From an uncultured Lachnospiraceae bacterium (GTDB taxonomy: Bacteria > Bacillota > Clostridia > Lachnospirales > Lachnospiraceae), in assembly GCA_902762955.1 (NCBI GenBank), contig CACWQH010000011.1, positions 1 to 58,775 of the forward strand: a DNA stretch of 58,775 bases. Reading direction: 5' to 3'. The notes beneath the pieces were generated by a model. That model was given only the letters and a program-made list of their open reading frames with translations. It was not told where the DNA came from and did no database searches. The position numbers and the translations under genes are program-made. This document shows, piece after piece, positions 1 through 8,864 of this stretch (position 1 is the first letter of the stretch; each line of letters opens with the position of its first letter).

Positions 1-40
1 TAATAGTTAATTATCAAGTATATCATCACGCGAAGCGTGT

Positions 41-229
41 CGAGTATAGAGCGGTATGTACGAGGCCGGCTATAAGCAAGGTGCTAAGCATAGCCGTTTT
101 AAACTTGGTTTGCTTTAAAATAATATACATTTATGAGCTTAGTACTCCTACAGGTTTCAAAGAGTGCGAACGTGCTATGCGTGTACCTTTGCTTATAGCC
201 GGCTTCGTGCATACCATGCTCTATACTCG
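41..229. repeat. Large imperfect inverted repeat (hairpin A) upstream of dapF
   Basis: The left arm (about 41-97) reads CGAGTATAGAGC, then GGCCGGCTATAAGCAAGGT, then GCATAGC. The right arm (about 174-229) carries the reverse complement: GCTATGC, ACCTTTGCTTATAGCC, GGCTTCGTGCATACC and GCTCTATACTCG, with scattered mismatches. The two arms enclose about 75 nt. A small CACGCGAAGCGTG hairpin sits just outside at 28-40. The tail CTTGCC-CGACAAACCGTAATTT (about 234-256) recurs after hairpin B at about 18700-18722. A transcript would fold into a rod of about 55 bp. It could be a miniature mobile element, a bidirectional terminator or a structured RNA; the sequence does not decide. No convincing protein is encoded here. 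Confidence 0.75.
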
Positions 230-260
230 ATCCTCTTGCCCGACAAACCGTAATTTTTCG

Positions 261-289
261 TTGTGTAACTTCTTGATTGGTGGTACAAT
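261..289 (+). promoter_or_regulatory. Candidate sigma-A promoter of dapF
   Basis: TTGTGT (261-266), a 17-nt spacer and TACAAT (284-289) lie 43 nt before the dapF start. The -10 is good and the -35 is only fair. It sits just after the tail of hairpin A. Confidence 0.45.
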
Positions 290-331
290 ATAACGGAGTT
301 TATGGCTTGATATGAAAGAAGGAGATTAAAG

Positions 332-1180
332 ATGAAATTTACAAAGATGGAAGGTCTTGGAAATGATTATGTATATATAAATTGCTTCGAGGAAAAGGTG
401 GAAAATCCGTCTGAAATATCTGTAAAGGTTAGCGACAGACATTTTGGAATCGGTTCGGATGGACTTATCCTTATCAAACCATCTGAAATAGCAGATTTTA
501 CTATGGAGATGTATAATGCTGACGGTTCACAGTCTGAAATGTGCGGAAACGGCATAAGATGTGTAGGAAAATATGTCTATGATTATGGACTTACAGATAA
601 AGAAGATATAACTGTTGAGACACTTGCAGGTATAAAGTATTTGAAGCTTTTTGTAAAGGATGGAAAGGTTGAAAAGGTCACTGTAAATATGGGTGCGCCT
701 ATACTTGAGCCGAAAGAGGTACCGGTTCTTGCCGAAGCTTTGCCTGAAGGGATGGATAAGGTAGTGGACTATCCGATAAATGTGGGTGGAAAAGAATACA
801 GAACGACATGTGTTTCTATGGGAAATCCACATAGCGTGGTCTTTGTGGAGGATACGGATACATTTCCGCTTGAGGAGGTTGGTCCGTTGTTTGAAAACAA
901 TGAATTCTTTCCGAGAAGAGTAAATGCAGAATTTGTACAGATAGTCGACAGAACCTATGCAAAGATGCGTGTGTGGGAAAGAGGTTCGGGAGAGACACTT
1001 GCCTGTGGAACAGGAACCTGCGCATCAGTAGTTGCAGCTATACTTAACGGTCTCACTGAAGATGAAGTGACAGTAAGACTTTTAGGCGGCGAGCTTGTTA
1101 TAAGATGGGACAGAGACGAAAATGTTGTATATATGACAGGACCTGCAAGGGTTGTGTTTGATGGGGAGATAGAGCTGTAG
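332..1180 (+). CDS. dapF: Diaminopimelate epimerase
   Basis: This 282-residue protein has the normal DapF length and opens with the family hallmark MEGLGNDYVY. The enzyme converts LL- to meso-diaminopimelate, the last step before meso-DAP is used for lysine and peptidoglycan. The two catalytic cysteines of the cofactor-independent racemase pair are visible: Cys71 in MCGNGIRC and Cys225 in ACGTGTCAS. The start is fixed by AAGGAG at 319-324, seven bases before the ATG. It stands alone, with a candidate promoter at 261-289 and a 94-nt gap before the polymer locus. It is a core housekeeping gene and marks the conserved edge of surface-polymer locus 1. Confidence 0.97.
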   Translation: MKFTKMEGLGNDYVYINCFEEKVENPSEISVKVSDRHFGIGSDGLILIKPSEIADFTMEMYNADGSQSEMCGNGIRCVGKYVYDYGLTDKEDITVETLAGIKYLKLFVKDGKVEKVTVNMGAPILEPKEVPVLAEALPEGMDKVVDYPINVGGKEYRTTCVSMGNPHSVVFVEDTDTFPLEEVGPLFENNEFFPRRVNAEFVQIVDRTYAKMRVWERGSGETLACGTGTCASVVAAILNGLTEDEVTVRLLGGELVIRWDRDENVVYMTGPARVVFDGEIEL

Positions 1181-1274
1181 ATTATTTATTACGGTGATAT
1201 AAATTGAGATAAGTGCTGGATTGCTAAAAATGACATTTATAACACGGTCTGATTGATAGACAGAGGATTGACTT

Positions 1275-2687
1275 ATGTATGCTTATGAGCAGAAAAAAAG
1301 AATACTGGGTCTGGGAGCAAACTTCATAATACTGCTATTTGAGATTTTATCATTTTCTTATGTTTGGTTCGAGTATTACAGAAGCACTACATACCATAAC
1401 GGGGACGCGATTGTGATAGGGATGTATGCTTTATTTATGTTTCTTATCACCAAAGCCCTGAACGGATATAAGAACAGCTATATGAGAAGTATGGATCTTT
1501 GCCTTTCGCATATGCTTGCGGTTATATTTGCAGCGATGGTGGGACATATATTTATATGCATGGTATGGAGCGATTATGTTGATGTTCTTCCGATCGTTAT
1601 TATGGCTGTAGTCCAGATTGTATTTGACGTACTATGGGTGATTTTGGTAAGACGGATATATGTTCACATCTATCCGCCGAGAAGGGTGATTTTGATTTAC
1701 GGAAATTATCCACTTGAAACCTTCTTGAAAAAACTGGACGCAAGACAGGACAGATATGAGGTTTGCGAAATACTTAATTATCAAAAGGGCTTTGAGAGAA
1801 TATGCAGTGATGTTCTTGATTTTGAGGGAGTATTTCTTTATGATCTTCCGGCGGAAGAAAGAAATGAAATTGTCAAATACTGCTATGAGCATTCCATAAG
1901 GACATATATAGTTCCAAAGATTACAGATATAATTATGAAATGCTCGGATGATCTATATCTGGTAGACACACCTATATATCTTTCAAGAAATTATGGTCTT
2001 AATATCGATGACAGAATACTAAAAAGGCTTACTGATATCATAGTATCATTTGCAGCGTTGGTGGTGCTTTCTCCGATTATGCTGATCATTGCGATTGCCA
2101 TAAAGCTGTATGATGGTGGAAATGTTTTTTATAAACAGCTTCGCTTGACAAGAAATGGCAAGATGTTTATGATATACAAATTCAGAAGCATGAAAAATGA
2201 TGAAGATGATAAGGGAAAAAATGCAAGGCTTGCAAGTAAATCCGATTCAAGGATAACACCGATAGGAAAGGTTATAAGAAATCTTCATCTGGATGAGCTG
2301 CCACAGCTTTTTAATGTTTTAAAGGGTGATATGTCTCTGGTCGGTCCAAGACCTGAGAGACCGGAGATATTTTTAAAATATGAAAAAAGCATACCGCAGT
2401 TTGATTTCAGACTTAAGGTAAAGGCGGGTCTAACCGGTTATGCGCAGGTATATGGAAAATACAATACTTCACCGATAGATAAGCTTAAGATGGATCTTAC
2501 TTATATCCAACAGTATTCATATTGGCTGGATATAAAGCTGATGCTTCTTACACTAAAAATAATGTTTAGAAAGGAAAGCTCTGAGGGTATAGATGATAAA
2601 AAGCTCACGGCGCTTCCTTCGGATTATAAAGCAAAAACCTATTCAAAAAAATACGATTTATCAGATAAGAAAGGTAATAAGATATGA
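1275..2687 (+). CDS. Polyprenyl-phosphate sugar-1-phosphate transferase (initiating enzyme, locus 1)
   Basis: A 470-residue WbaP/WcaJ-type (bacterial sugar transferase) membrane protein. The N-terminal third holds about four to five hydrophobic segments, followed by a Rossmann-like linker (about 135-240). One further membrane helix (about 255-275) leads into the catalytic domain, with FYKQLRLTRNGK, IYKFRSMKND, LHLDELPQLFNVLKGDMSLVGPRPERPE and GLTGYAQVYGKY. Family members move a sugar phosphate from a nucleotide sugar to undecaprenyl phosphate to start a surface glycan. The usual SPGP before FFKQ is replaced by YDGGNVF, so the donor cannot be guessed. Its stop overlaps the next start by 4 nt, indicating translational coupling to the cytidylyltransferase. 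Confidence 0.88.
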   Translation: MYAYEQKKRILGLGANFIILLFEILSFSYVWFEYYRSTTYHNGDAIVIGMYALFMFLITKALNGYKNSYMRSMDLCLSHMLAVIFAAMVGHIFICMVWSDYVDVLPIVIMAVVQIVFDVLWVILVRRIYVHIYPPRRVILIYGNYPLETFLKKLDARQDRYEVCEILNYQKGFERICSDVLDFEGVFLYDLPAEERNEIVKYCYEHSIRTYIVPKITDIIMKCSDDLYLVDTPIYLSRNYGLNIDDRILKRLTDIIVSFAALVVLSPIMLIIAIAIKLYDGGNVFYKQLRLTRNGKMFMIYKFRSMKNDEDDKGKNARLASKSDSRITPIGKVIRNLHLDELPQLFNVLKGDMSLVGPRPERPEIFLKYEKSIPQFDFRLKVKAGLTGYAQVYGKYNTSPIDKLKMDLTYIQQYSYWLDIKLMLLTLKIMFRKESSEGIDDKKLTALPSDYKAKTYSKKYDLSDKKGNKI

Positions 2688-3400
2688 ATGTAGCGATTAT
2701 TATTGCAGGCGGTTCGGGACAGAGAATGGGACAGGATATCCCAAAGCAGTTTATAAATGTATACGACAAGCCAATACTTATTTACACACTCGAGAGCTTT
2801 CAGAGACATCCGTTAATTGATGCGATTGAGGTTGTGTGTATAGAAGGCTGGCACAATGTTCTTTGGGCATATGCAAAGCAGTTTAATATTGATAAGGTTA
2901 AATGGGTTATATCAGGTGGTAATTCTGCGCAGGAATCCATCAGAAACGGAGTCGATAACCTTAAGGGTGTATGCAGTGATAAGGATAACATAATCATTCA
3001 TGACGGTATCAGACCTCTTGTGGATGATGAGGTTTTGACGGATGTAATAGCAAAATGTAACGAGCACGGAAACGGTGTTACATCACTTCCGTATAATGAA
3101 CAGATTTTTGTAATAGAGGATGAATATACAACTAAAAAATATATCCCGAGAGAGACCTTGAGACGAGTATCAACTCCGCAGGCGTATAAATTTGATAAGC
3201 TTGTCTGGGCATATGAGAAGGCATTTAGGGAAGAGATAGGAATATACGGTTCGTCATATACCAACACCATGATGGTTGAGCTTGGTGAGACTCTTTATTT
3301 TGCAAAGGGCTCTGATAAAAATATCAAGCTTACAACAAAGGATGATCTTGAGATATTTAAGGGATATCTGACTGCTGAAAAGGATAAGTGGCTTAAATAA
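2684..3400 (+). CDS. TarI/IspD-family cytidylyltransferase (CDP-alditol synthesis)
   Basis: This 238-residue nucleotidyltransferase has the CTP-binding loop AGGSGQRMGQDIPKQF near the N-terminus and IHDGIRPLV in the middle. HDGIRP resembles TarI/Bcs1-type ribitol-phosphate cytidylyltransferases (HDGVRP) more than MEP-pathway IspD (HDAARP). With two CDP-glycerol-type transferases downstream, the likely job is making a CDP-activated polyol phosphate for a teichoic-acid-like polymer. Neither TarJ nor a glycerol-phosphate cytidylyltransferase is visible, so the alditol is undefined. The start overlaps the preceding stop by 4 nt. The alternative, isoprenoid IspD, is less likely from context. Confidence 0.78.
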   Translation: MNVAIIIAGGSGQRMGQDIPKQFINVYDKPILIYTLESFQRHPLIDAIEVVCIEGWHNVLWAYAKQFNIDKVKWVISGGNSAQESIRNGVDNLKGVCSDKDNIIIHDGIRPLVDDEVLTDVIAKCNEHGNGVTSLPYNEQIFVIEDEYTTKKYIPRETLRRVSTPQAYKFDKLVWAYEKAFREEIGIYGSSYTNTMMVELGETLYFAKGSDKNIKLTTKDDLEIFKGYLTAEKDKWLK

Positions 3401-3544
3401 CGGCAGATCTATTGATATATAAAGGCTGCTGACTAAATGATAATCAGTTGTATTTTGGAATTATAAAAAAGTTGTGTATTCTTATCAAAAGATGATAAAA
3501 AAGATATGAATAAAAAAATTTAGTTAGATAGAAAAGGAAATATT

Positions 3545-4621
3545 ATGAGTTTGTATGATAACACTACTTACATGAATGATGTAAAAAAGATAGCTGCATT
3601 TGATTATGCATGGGAAAAGCTTGAAGGAAAAAGTCTCGCCATATCCGGAGCTACTGGAATGATAGGAAGCTTTCTTATCGATGTACTTATGTACAGAAAT
3701 GTAAACTACAATCAGAACGTGACTGTATATGCCTTTGGAAGAAATGAAGAAAAGGCAAAAAACAGATTTTCAAAATATTATGATCTTGAAAATGATAAAT
3801 TCATTTTTGTAAAGCAGGATATCAATCTTCCGATAGAAAGTGATATATGCGGAAAAAAGGTTGATTATATAATTCATGCAGCAAGCAATACTCATCCGGT
3901 TGCTTATTCCAGTGACCCGATAGGAACGATATCCGCAAATGTAATAGGAACCTATAACCTTTTGGAATGGGCTGCTACAGTTGGCTGTGAACGATTTGTA
4001 TTTCTTTCTTCTGTTGAGATATATGGAGAAAATAAAGGGGATACCGATACATTTGCAGAGGACTATCTTGGCTATATAGACTGCAATACCCTTCGTGCAG
4101 GATATCCGGAGAGTAAGAGAACTGGCGAAGCACTTTGTCAGGCGTATATAAAGCAAAAGAAAATGGATGTGGTTATACCGAGACTTTCAAGATGTTATGG
4201 TCCGACCATGCTTAATTCCGATACAAAGGCACTTTCACAATTTATAAAAAAGGGTGTAAACGGTGAGGATATAGTTTTGAAAAGTGAAGGAACACAGCTT
4301 TACTCCTATGCATATGTAGCGGATGCGGTTTCAGGCATAATTAAACTTATGTTTGACGGAGAGTGTGGTGGTGCTTACAATGTTGTTTCGGATGCTTCTG
4401 ACATAATGCTCAAAGACCTTGCGGGAATAATAGCTGATTATGTAGGTAAGAAGGTTATATTTGAACTTCCGAGTGAGACAGAACGCGCAGGGTATTCAAA
4501 AGCTACTAAGGCAACACTTGCTTCAGATAAGATAAAGGAAACAGGATGGAAGTCGTACTTTGATATCAAAGAAGGACTTCATCATACGATAGATGTTCTC
4601 AGGAGTTTATATGAACACTAA
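3545..4621 (+). CDS. NAD-dependent epimerase/dehydratase (extended SDR) of locus 1
   Basis: A 358-residue extended short-chain dehydrogenase. It shows the cofactor loop GATGMIG at residues 35-41, a SSVEIYG strand about residues 155-161 and the catalytic Tyr187-xxx-Lys191 pair in YPESKRTGE. C-terminal features fit nucleotide-sugar epimerases, decarboxylases or dehydratases. It follows the cytidylyltransferase after a 144-nt gap and overlaps the ABC permease by 11 nt. A reasonable inference is that it modifies the CDP- or NDP-linked building block. NDP-mannitol systems also pair a cytidylyltransferase with an oxidoreductase, but the substrate cannot be read from the sequence. Confidence 0.8.
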   Translation: MSLYDNTTYMNDVKKIAAFDYAWEKLEGKSLAISGATGMIGSFLIDVLMYRNVNYNQNVTVYAFGRNEEKAKNRFSKYYDLENDKFIFVKQDINLPIESDICGKKVDYIIHAASNTHPVAYSSDPIGTISANVIGTYNLLEWAATVGCERFVFLSSVEIYGENKGDTDTFAEDYLGYIDCNTLRAGYPESKRTGEALCQAYIKQKKMDVVIPRLSRCYGPTMLNSDTKALSQFIKKGVNGEDIVLKSEGTQLYSYAYVADAVSGIIKLMFDGECGGAYNVVSDASDIMLKDLAGIIADYVGKKVIFELPSETERAGYSKATKATLASDKIKETGWKSYFDIKEGLHHTIDVLRSLYEH

Positions 4622-5387
4622 AATAGACGAATATAAAAAATACAGTAATCTATTTGTTGAGCTTGTAAGAAAAGGAATAAAGCTAAAATACAGGAGGTCC
4701 TATCTTGGAATAATCTGGTCCATGATAGAGCCTCTTCTTACCATGATTGTACTGACTATAGTATTTGGTACCTTGCTTGGTCATAACGAAAAGGAGTTTC
4801 CGGTATACATTCTTGCAGGCAGACTTATCTATACTCTTTTTTCGCAGTCCTCAACGGCTGCATTAAAATCCATACGTGCCAATCAGGGAATGATAAAAAA
4901 GGTATATGTGCCAAAGGCACTATATCCGCTTTCAGCAATTACATTTAATTACATACTGTTTTTGATTTCGCTTGTCGTACTTTTGGGCGTATCGCTTGTG
5001 CTCGGCGTTTATCCTACATGGAGAGTTTTGCTAGCTGTCGTTCCACTGTTTGTATTGTTTTTACTTTCAGTGGGAGCAGGACTTATACTTTCAACCGTCG
5101 GAGTATTTTTCAGAGATATGGAATATCTGTGGAATGTCCTTTTAATGCTTGTGATGTATACCTGTGCGATATTTTATTATCCTGAAAAAATACTTGGAAG
5201 CAGTGTAGGATGGATACTAAAATATAATCCGTTGTTTTGTATAATATCTAATTTCAGAAGCTGTGTATTTGGAAAAACCATGGATACATGGATGCTTGGA
5301 TATTCAGCGGTATTTGCGATTGTCAGTGTGATTATTGGAATAGTTGTTTTTGATAGGAATCAGGATAAATTTATATTATATATATAA
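4611..5387 (+). CDS. ABC-2 type polysaccharide/teichoic acid export permease (TagG/Wzm-like)
   Basis: About 258 residues with six hydrophobic segments and the ABC-2 export signature KYRRSYLGIIWSMIEPL near the N-terminus. It is the membrane half of an undecaprenyl-linked polymer flippase, with the ATPase encoded downstream. The ATG at 4611 is preferred because AGGAG lies at 4601-4605, five bases upstream; the in-frame ATG at 4593 lies before that ribosome binding site. It overlaps the epimerase gene by 11 nt. A 124-nt gap separates it from its ATPase. Confidence 0.9.
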   Translation: MNTKIDEYKKYSNLFVELVRKGIKLKYRRSYLGIIWSMIEPLLTMIVLTIVFGTLLGHNEKEFPVYILAGRLIYTLFSQSSTAALKSIRANQGMIKKVYVPKALYPLSAITFNYILFLISLVVLLGVSLVLGVYPTWRVLLAVVPLFVLFLLSVGAGLILSTVGVFFRDMEYLWNVLLMLVMYTCAIFYYPEKILGSSVGWILKYNPLFCIISNFRSCVFGKTMDTWMLGYSAVFAIVSVIIGIVVFDRNQDKFILYI

Positions 5388-5511
5388 GATATATTTGATG
5401 TATTAATTGAGATGTATTCAACAAATCGAATTGATTAGGACAAGTTGATTGGAATATATACTATGCACTTAGTATCTGTGTGATATTATCTGTTAAAAAT
5501 ATGGAGGAAAG

Positions 5512-6288
5512 ATGTCAGATAAGAATAATGTAATAAATGAAAAACTTAATACAGAAGATATCGCACTTAGCGTATCTGATATCGGAATGCGCTTTAATTT
5601 AAGCACCGAAAAGGTTGACAGTGTTAAGGAGTATTTTATCAAGCTTATGAAGCATGAATTAAAGTTTGATGAGTTCTGGGCACTACGGAATATAAGCTTT
5701 GATGTAAAAAAAGGAGAACGTGTCGGTATACTCGGACTTAACGGAGCGGGAAAGTCAACTCTTATGAAGGTTATCGCCGGAGTATTTCGTCCTACCGAGG
5801 GAACGGTTTACAAGCAGGGAGTTCTTGCACCTATGATAGAGCTTGGCGCAGGCTTTGACATGCAGTATACGGGAAAGGAAAATATCTATCTTTACGGAGC
5901 GGTTCTTGGATATACAAGAAAATTTATGGATGAAAAGATAGATGAGATAATCGAGTTTACAGAGCTTAAAAACTTTATAGATGTACCTCTTAAAAACTAT
6001 TCGTCCGGTATGAAGGCAAGGCTTGGCTTTGCGATAGCTACAATTGTTAAACCGGATATACTTATACTTGATGAGGTGCTTTCCGTAGGGGATGCAAAGT
6101 TTAGAAAAAAGAGTGAAAAGAAGCTGCTTGATATGATGGATACAGGTACAACTGTTTTATTTGTGTCTCACAATATCGAACAGGTAAAAAGTATTTGCAA
6201 TAAGGCTCTTATATTGGAGCATGGCAAGCTTGTTACATACGGAGATATGACAGAGGTCGTGGCAAGGTATGAGGAGATGATAAAGTAG
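5512..6288 (+). CDS. ABC transporter ATPase, TagH/Wzt-like, without carbohydrate-binding tail
   Basis: A 258-residue ATP-binding subunit. Walker A GLNGAGKST is at 75-83, the signature YSSGMK at 163-168 (SSGM is typical of glycan exporters) and Walker B ILILDE at 183-188, followed by the switch histidine in FVSHN. It pairs with the permease at 4611-5387 to export the locus-1 polymer. The protein ends right after the nucleotide-binding domain. It therefore lacks the C-terminal glycan-recognition domain present in the second exporter ATPase at 40691-41968. Substrate recognition probably does not depend on a chain cap. The start follows a strong GGAGGAAAG. Confidence 0.9.
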   Translation: MSDKNNVINEKLNTEDIALSVSDIGMRFNLSTEKVDSVKEYFIKLMKHELKFDEFWALRNISFDVKKGERVGILGLNGAGKSTLMKVIAGVFRPTEGTVYKQGVLAPMIELGAGFDMQYTGKENIYLYGAVLGYTRKFMDEKIDEIIEFTELKNFIDVPLKNYSSGMKARLGFAIATIVKPDILILDEVLSVGDAKFRKKSEKKLLDMMDTGTTVLFVSHNIEQVKSICNKALILEHGKLVTYGDMTEVVARYEEMIK

Positions 6289-6362
6289 CTACAATCAATA
6301 AGAGATTTTTCGATAAAAGATTTTGGTGATTTTTGAAACATGATTTATATAAGAGGTTTAGT

Positions 6363-7499
6363 ATGAAATTTAAATTAAAACAGATATTTAAAATGTTCAT
6401 GCAATATATGGTTTTTCCGCTTGTTTATTTTAAAAACAGGTGGAGTAAGGTTGAGGATAAGCTTGTTATACTTGCCGATTCAAAGCATGATTCCTGTCCG
6501 CCTTATATGATGAGCATAAGGGAGAGCTTAAAAAAAGAACATTATGATATAAGAGAATTTTATATAGATTCATCCAAGCATGAAAGACGTGACGTTATAA
6601 ACAGCATGATGAATTTTATGCGTGTATATCCAAAGGCCGCTTTTGTAATAATCTGTGATTATTATCTTCCGGTTTCCTCCTGTAAAAAAAAGAAGGAGAC
6701 AAAGGTCATACAGTTGTGGCACGGCTGCGGTGCATTTAAAAGATTTGGACATGACGCATATGATGATATACCAAAGTTTTATCTTGGATCACCGATAAAA
6801 AATTATGATTTGGTTACCGTGTCGGGAGATGAGTGCAGGACTTATTTTCGTTCTGCGATGCAGATACCCGATTTTGAAAATAATATCGTAAGACCTATAG
6901 GTGCAGTTTACACAGATAAGTTTTATGATGAGGAATATAAAGAGGCATGCAGGGACAAATTCAGATTTGCCTATCCCAATGCAAGGGATAAAAAAGTCAT
7001 ACTTTGGGCACCTACATTTCGCGGAAATGCAGGAAGAACCAAAGAGTCAAAAAATGCAAAGCTCTTTGATAATCTTCGCCTTGATATAAATGCATGTGTG
7101 CGTGAGCTTCCGGATGCATTTCTTATAGAAAGTCTTCATCCGCATATGATAAAGGATAAGTCAAATATCATGACTACAGAAGAGCTTTTGGTTTGTGCGG
7201 ATATGCTTATCACGGATTATTCATCTGTCTTTTTTGAATATCTTTTACTGGATAAGCCGGTACTTTTTTATGCTCCCGATCTTGAAAAATATACTGATAA
7301 GAGAGGCTTTTATATAAACTACAATAAGCTTCCGGGACGAATTGTAAGAGACAAGAAAAATCTTAAATATAATATAAAGGAAGCACTTTATAATGATGAT
7401 ATGTCCGAGCAAAGAGAGGACTTCAGAACAAGATTTATGAATGGTTGTGACGGCAAGGCAACCAAACGAATCATGGATTATATTGAGGGACAGATATGA
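6363..7499 (+). CDS. CDP-glycerol glycerophosphotransferase family protein (TagB/TagF-like), first copy
   Basis: About 378 residues. Family landmarks are VIQLWHGCGAFKRFG in the middle, the SLHPHM segment, and TDYSSVFFEYLLLDKPVLFYAPD with the catalytic-type DYSS motif. Members transfer glycerol-phosphate or ribitol-phosphate units from CDP donors onto a growing teichoic-acid-type chain at the inner membrane face. I chose the ATG at 6363 because AGAGG lies at 6352-6356; the reading frame extends to a TTG at 6333 with no ribosome binding site. A second, divergent copy follows, suggesting primer and polymerase (or two linkage) roles. A terminator-like hairpin separates the two. Confidence 0.88.
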   Translation: MKFKLKQIFKMFMQYMVFPLVYFKNRWSKVEDKLVILADSKHDSCPPYMMSIRESLKKEHYDIREFYIDSSKHERRDVINSMMNFMRVYPKAAFVIICDYYLPVSSCKKKKETKVIQLWHGCGAFKRFGHDAYDDIPKFYLGSPIKNYDLVTVSGDECRTYFRSAMQIPDFENNIVRPIGAVYTDKFYDEEYKEACRDKFRFAYPNARDKKVILWAPTFRGNAGRTKESKNAKLFDNLRLDINACVRELPDAFLIESLHPHMIKDKSNIMTTEELLVCADMLITDYSSVFFEYLLLDKPVLFYAPDLEKYTDKRGFYINYNKLPGRIVRDKKNLKYNIKEALYNDDMSEQREDFRTRFMNGCDGKATKRIMDYIEGQI

Positions 7500-7523
7500 T
7501 AGGATAGATTTGACGAGATAGAT

Positions 7524-7558
7524 ATGTGACATTTTGAAAGAAAATGTGTCACATTTTT
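7524..7558 (+). terminator. Terminator-like hairpin between the two glycerophosphotransferase genes
   Basis: ATGTGACATTTT (7524-7535), loop GAAAG, then AAAATGTGTCACAT (7541-7554) with a 2-nt bulge, followed by TTTTAT. It resembles an intrinsic terminator but lies inside a co-directional operon, so it may reduce expression of the downstream genes. Confidence 0.55.
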
Positions 7559-7574
7559 ATGGGAGAGAAAAGAG

Positions 7575-8864
7575 ATGCTTGATAAGTTCAAAAAGACAAA
7601 GTGTTTTCCTAAGGTAAAGGAAACCGCACCATATAAGGCGGTAAGATTTGTCTATTACAAAACAAGAAGAATAAAGAAAAAGATTAAGAAGCCTTTTATA
7701 AAGCTTTATAAGTTTTATATGTTCAAGATCAGATATCCGAAGCTTTACAAAAAGTATGAAAAAAATCCGGTAGATGATAAGAAGATTATCTTTATCGAAG
7801 GACGCATGAAGTTCATAACCAACAGCTCGGAGTATATTTATAATGAGTTAAAGAATAACTACAGCTTCGACATACATACGCATTTCCTACAGATGGGCTT
7901 TGTAAAAAGGAAAGAATATCAGAGGCTTTGTGAGGATATGATTAAGGATGTGGCAACGGCTAAGTATGTGTTTATGAATGATGCCTCAAATGTGTTTGCA
8001 TGTTTGCCGCTTAGAAAGGAAACGGTTGTAACCCAGCTATGGCATGGATGCGGTGCATTTAAAAAATTCGGAATGAGTACTGCCGATCTTATCTTTGGTG
8101 ATAACAGAAAGACTTTAGAGAAATATCCTTATCATAAGAATTATACTCATGTGACTGTAAGTGCACCTGAGGTTGAGTGGGCTTATACCGAAGCGATGAA
8201 TCTGAAAAAAGGTGTTGCAAAAGGCATAGGTATATCAAGGACGGACTATTTCTATCATAAGGAAAATATAAAGACCGCAGAGGAAAAAATGGATAAGCTT
8301 TTTCCAAAGAAAAACGGGAGAAAGATTATTCTTTATGCTCCTACTTTCAGAGGCAGGGTTGCCAAAGCAAAGCTTCCGGATGAACTTGATATAGCCAAGT
8401 TTTATAAGGCGTTTAATGATGAGTATATACTTGTGTTTAAGCATCATCCTTTTGTGAAGGAAAAGGTTTTAATCGAAGATAAGTATAAGGATTTTGCAAT
8501 AGATTGCACCGAGAGTATGTCGATAGATGATTTGATTTGCATTTCCGATATATGTATCTCGGATTATTCATCACTTGTATTTGAATATTCGCTCTTTGAA
8601 AGACCTATGCTGTTTTTTGCGTATGATTTGGATAATTATTATGACTGGCGTGGATTTTATTATGACTACAAGGAATTTGTGCCGGGCCCGATTTATGCAA
8701 CCAATGAAGAGATGATAAATTATATCAAGGATATAGACAAGAACTTTGACAAGCAGAAGGTTATAGATTTTAAGGATAAATTTATGAGTGCCTGCGACGG
8801 ACACGCAACGGAAAAGATTATGAAGCTCGTGTTTGGGGATGAACTGGAGAAGTATAAGAAATGA
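7575..8864 (+). CDS. CDP-glycerol glycerophosphotransferase family protein, second copy
   Basis: A 429-residue homologue of the preceding gene product with a longer, very Lys-rich basic N-terminus (about residues 1-70) suited to membrane association. Motifs are VTQLWHGCGAFKKFG, HHPF (about residue 295) and SDYSSLVFEYSLFERPMLFFAYDLD. It probably adds or polymerises polyol-phosphate units of the locus-1 polymer. The start has a GGGAGAG ribosome binding site. The last codons overlap the next gene by 4 nt. Having two such enzymes plus a cytidylyltransferase in one operon is the main reason to call this a teichoic-acid-like locus. Confidence 0.88.
   Translation: MLDKFKKTKCFPKVKETAPYKAVRFVYYKTRRIKKKIKKPFIKLYKFYMFKIRYPKLYKKYEKNPVDDKKIIFIEGRMKFITNSSEYIYNELKNNYSFDIHTHFLQMGFVKRKEYQRLCEDMIKDVATAKYVFMNDASNVFACLPLRKETVVTQLWHGCGAFKKFGMSTADLIFGDNRKTLEKYPYHKNYTHVTVSAPEVEWAYTEAMNLKKGVAKGIGISRTDYFYHKENIKTAEEKMDKLFPKKNGRKIILYAPTFRGRVAKAKLPDELDIAKFYKAFNDEYILVFKHHPFVKEKVLIEDKYKDFAIDCTESMSIDDLICISDICISDYSSLVFEYSLFERPMLFFAYDLDNYYDWRGFYYDYKEFVPGPIYATNEEMINYIKDIDKNFDKQKVIDFKDKFMSACDGHATEKIMKLVFGDELEKYKK

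Noticed and set aside
81-293. 70-codon frame across hairpin A
   Set aside because: It lies within the two arms of an inverted repeat, has no ribosome binding site and its protein shows no recognisable features.
2593-2820. 75-codon frame overlapping the sugar transferase and cytidylyltransferase genes
   Set aside because: Both overlapping genes have clear family motifs in their own frames.
4593-4610. Upstream ATG for the TagG-like permease
   Set aside because: AGGAG at 4601-4605 lies after it and fits the ATG at 4611 instead.
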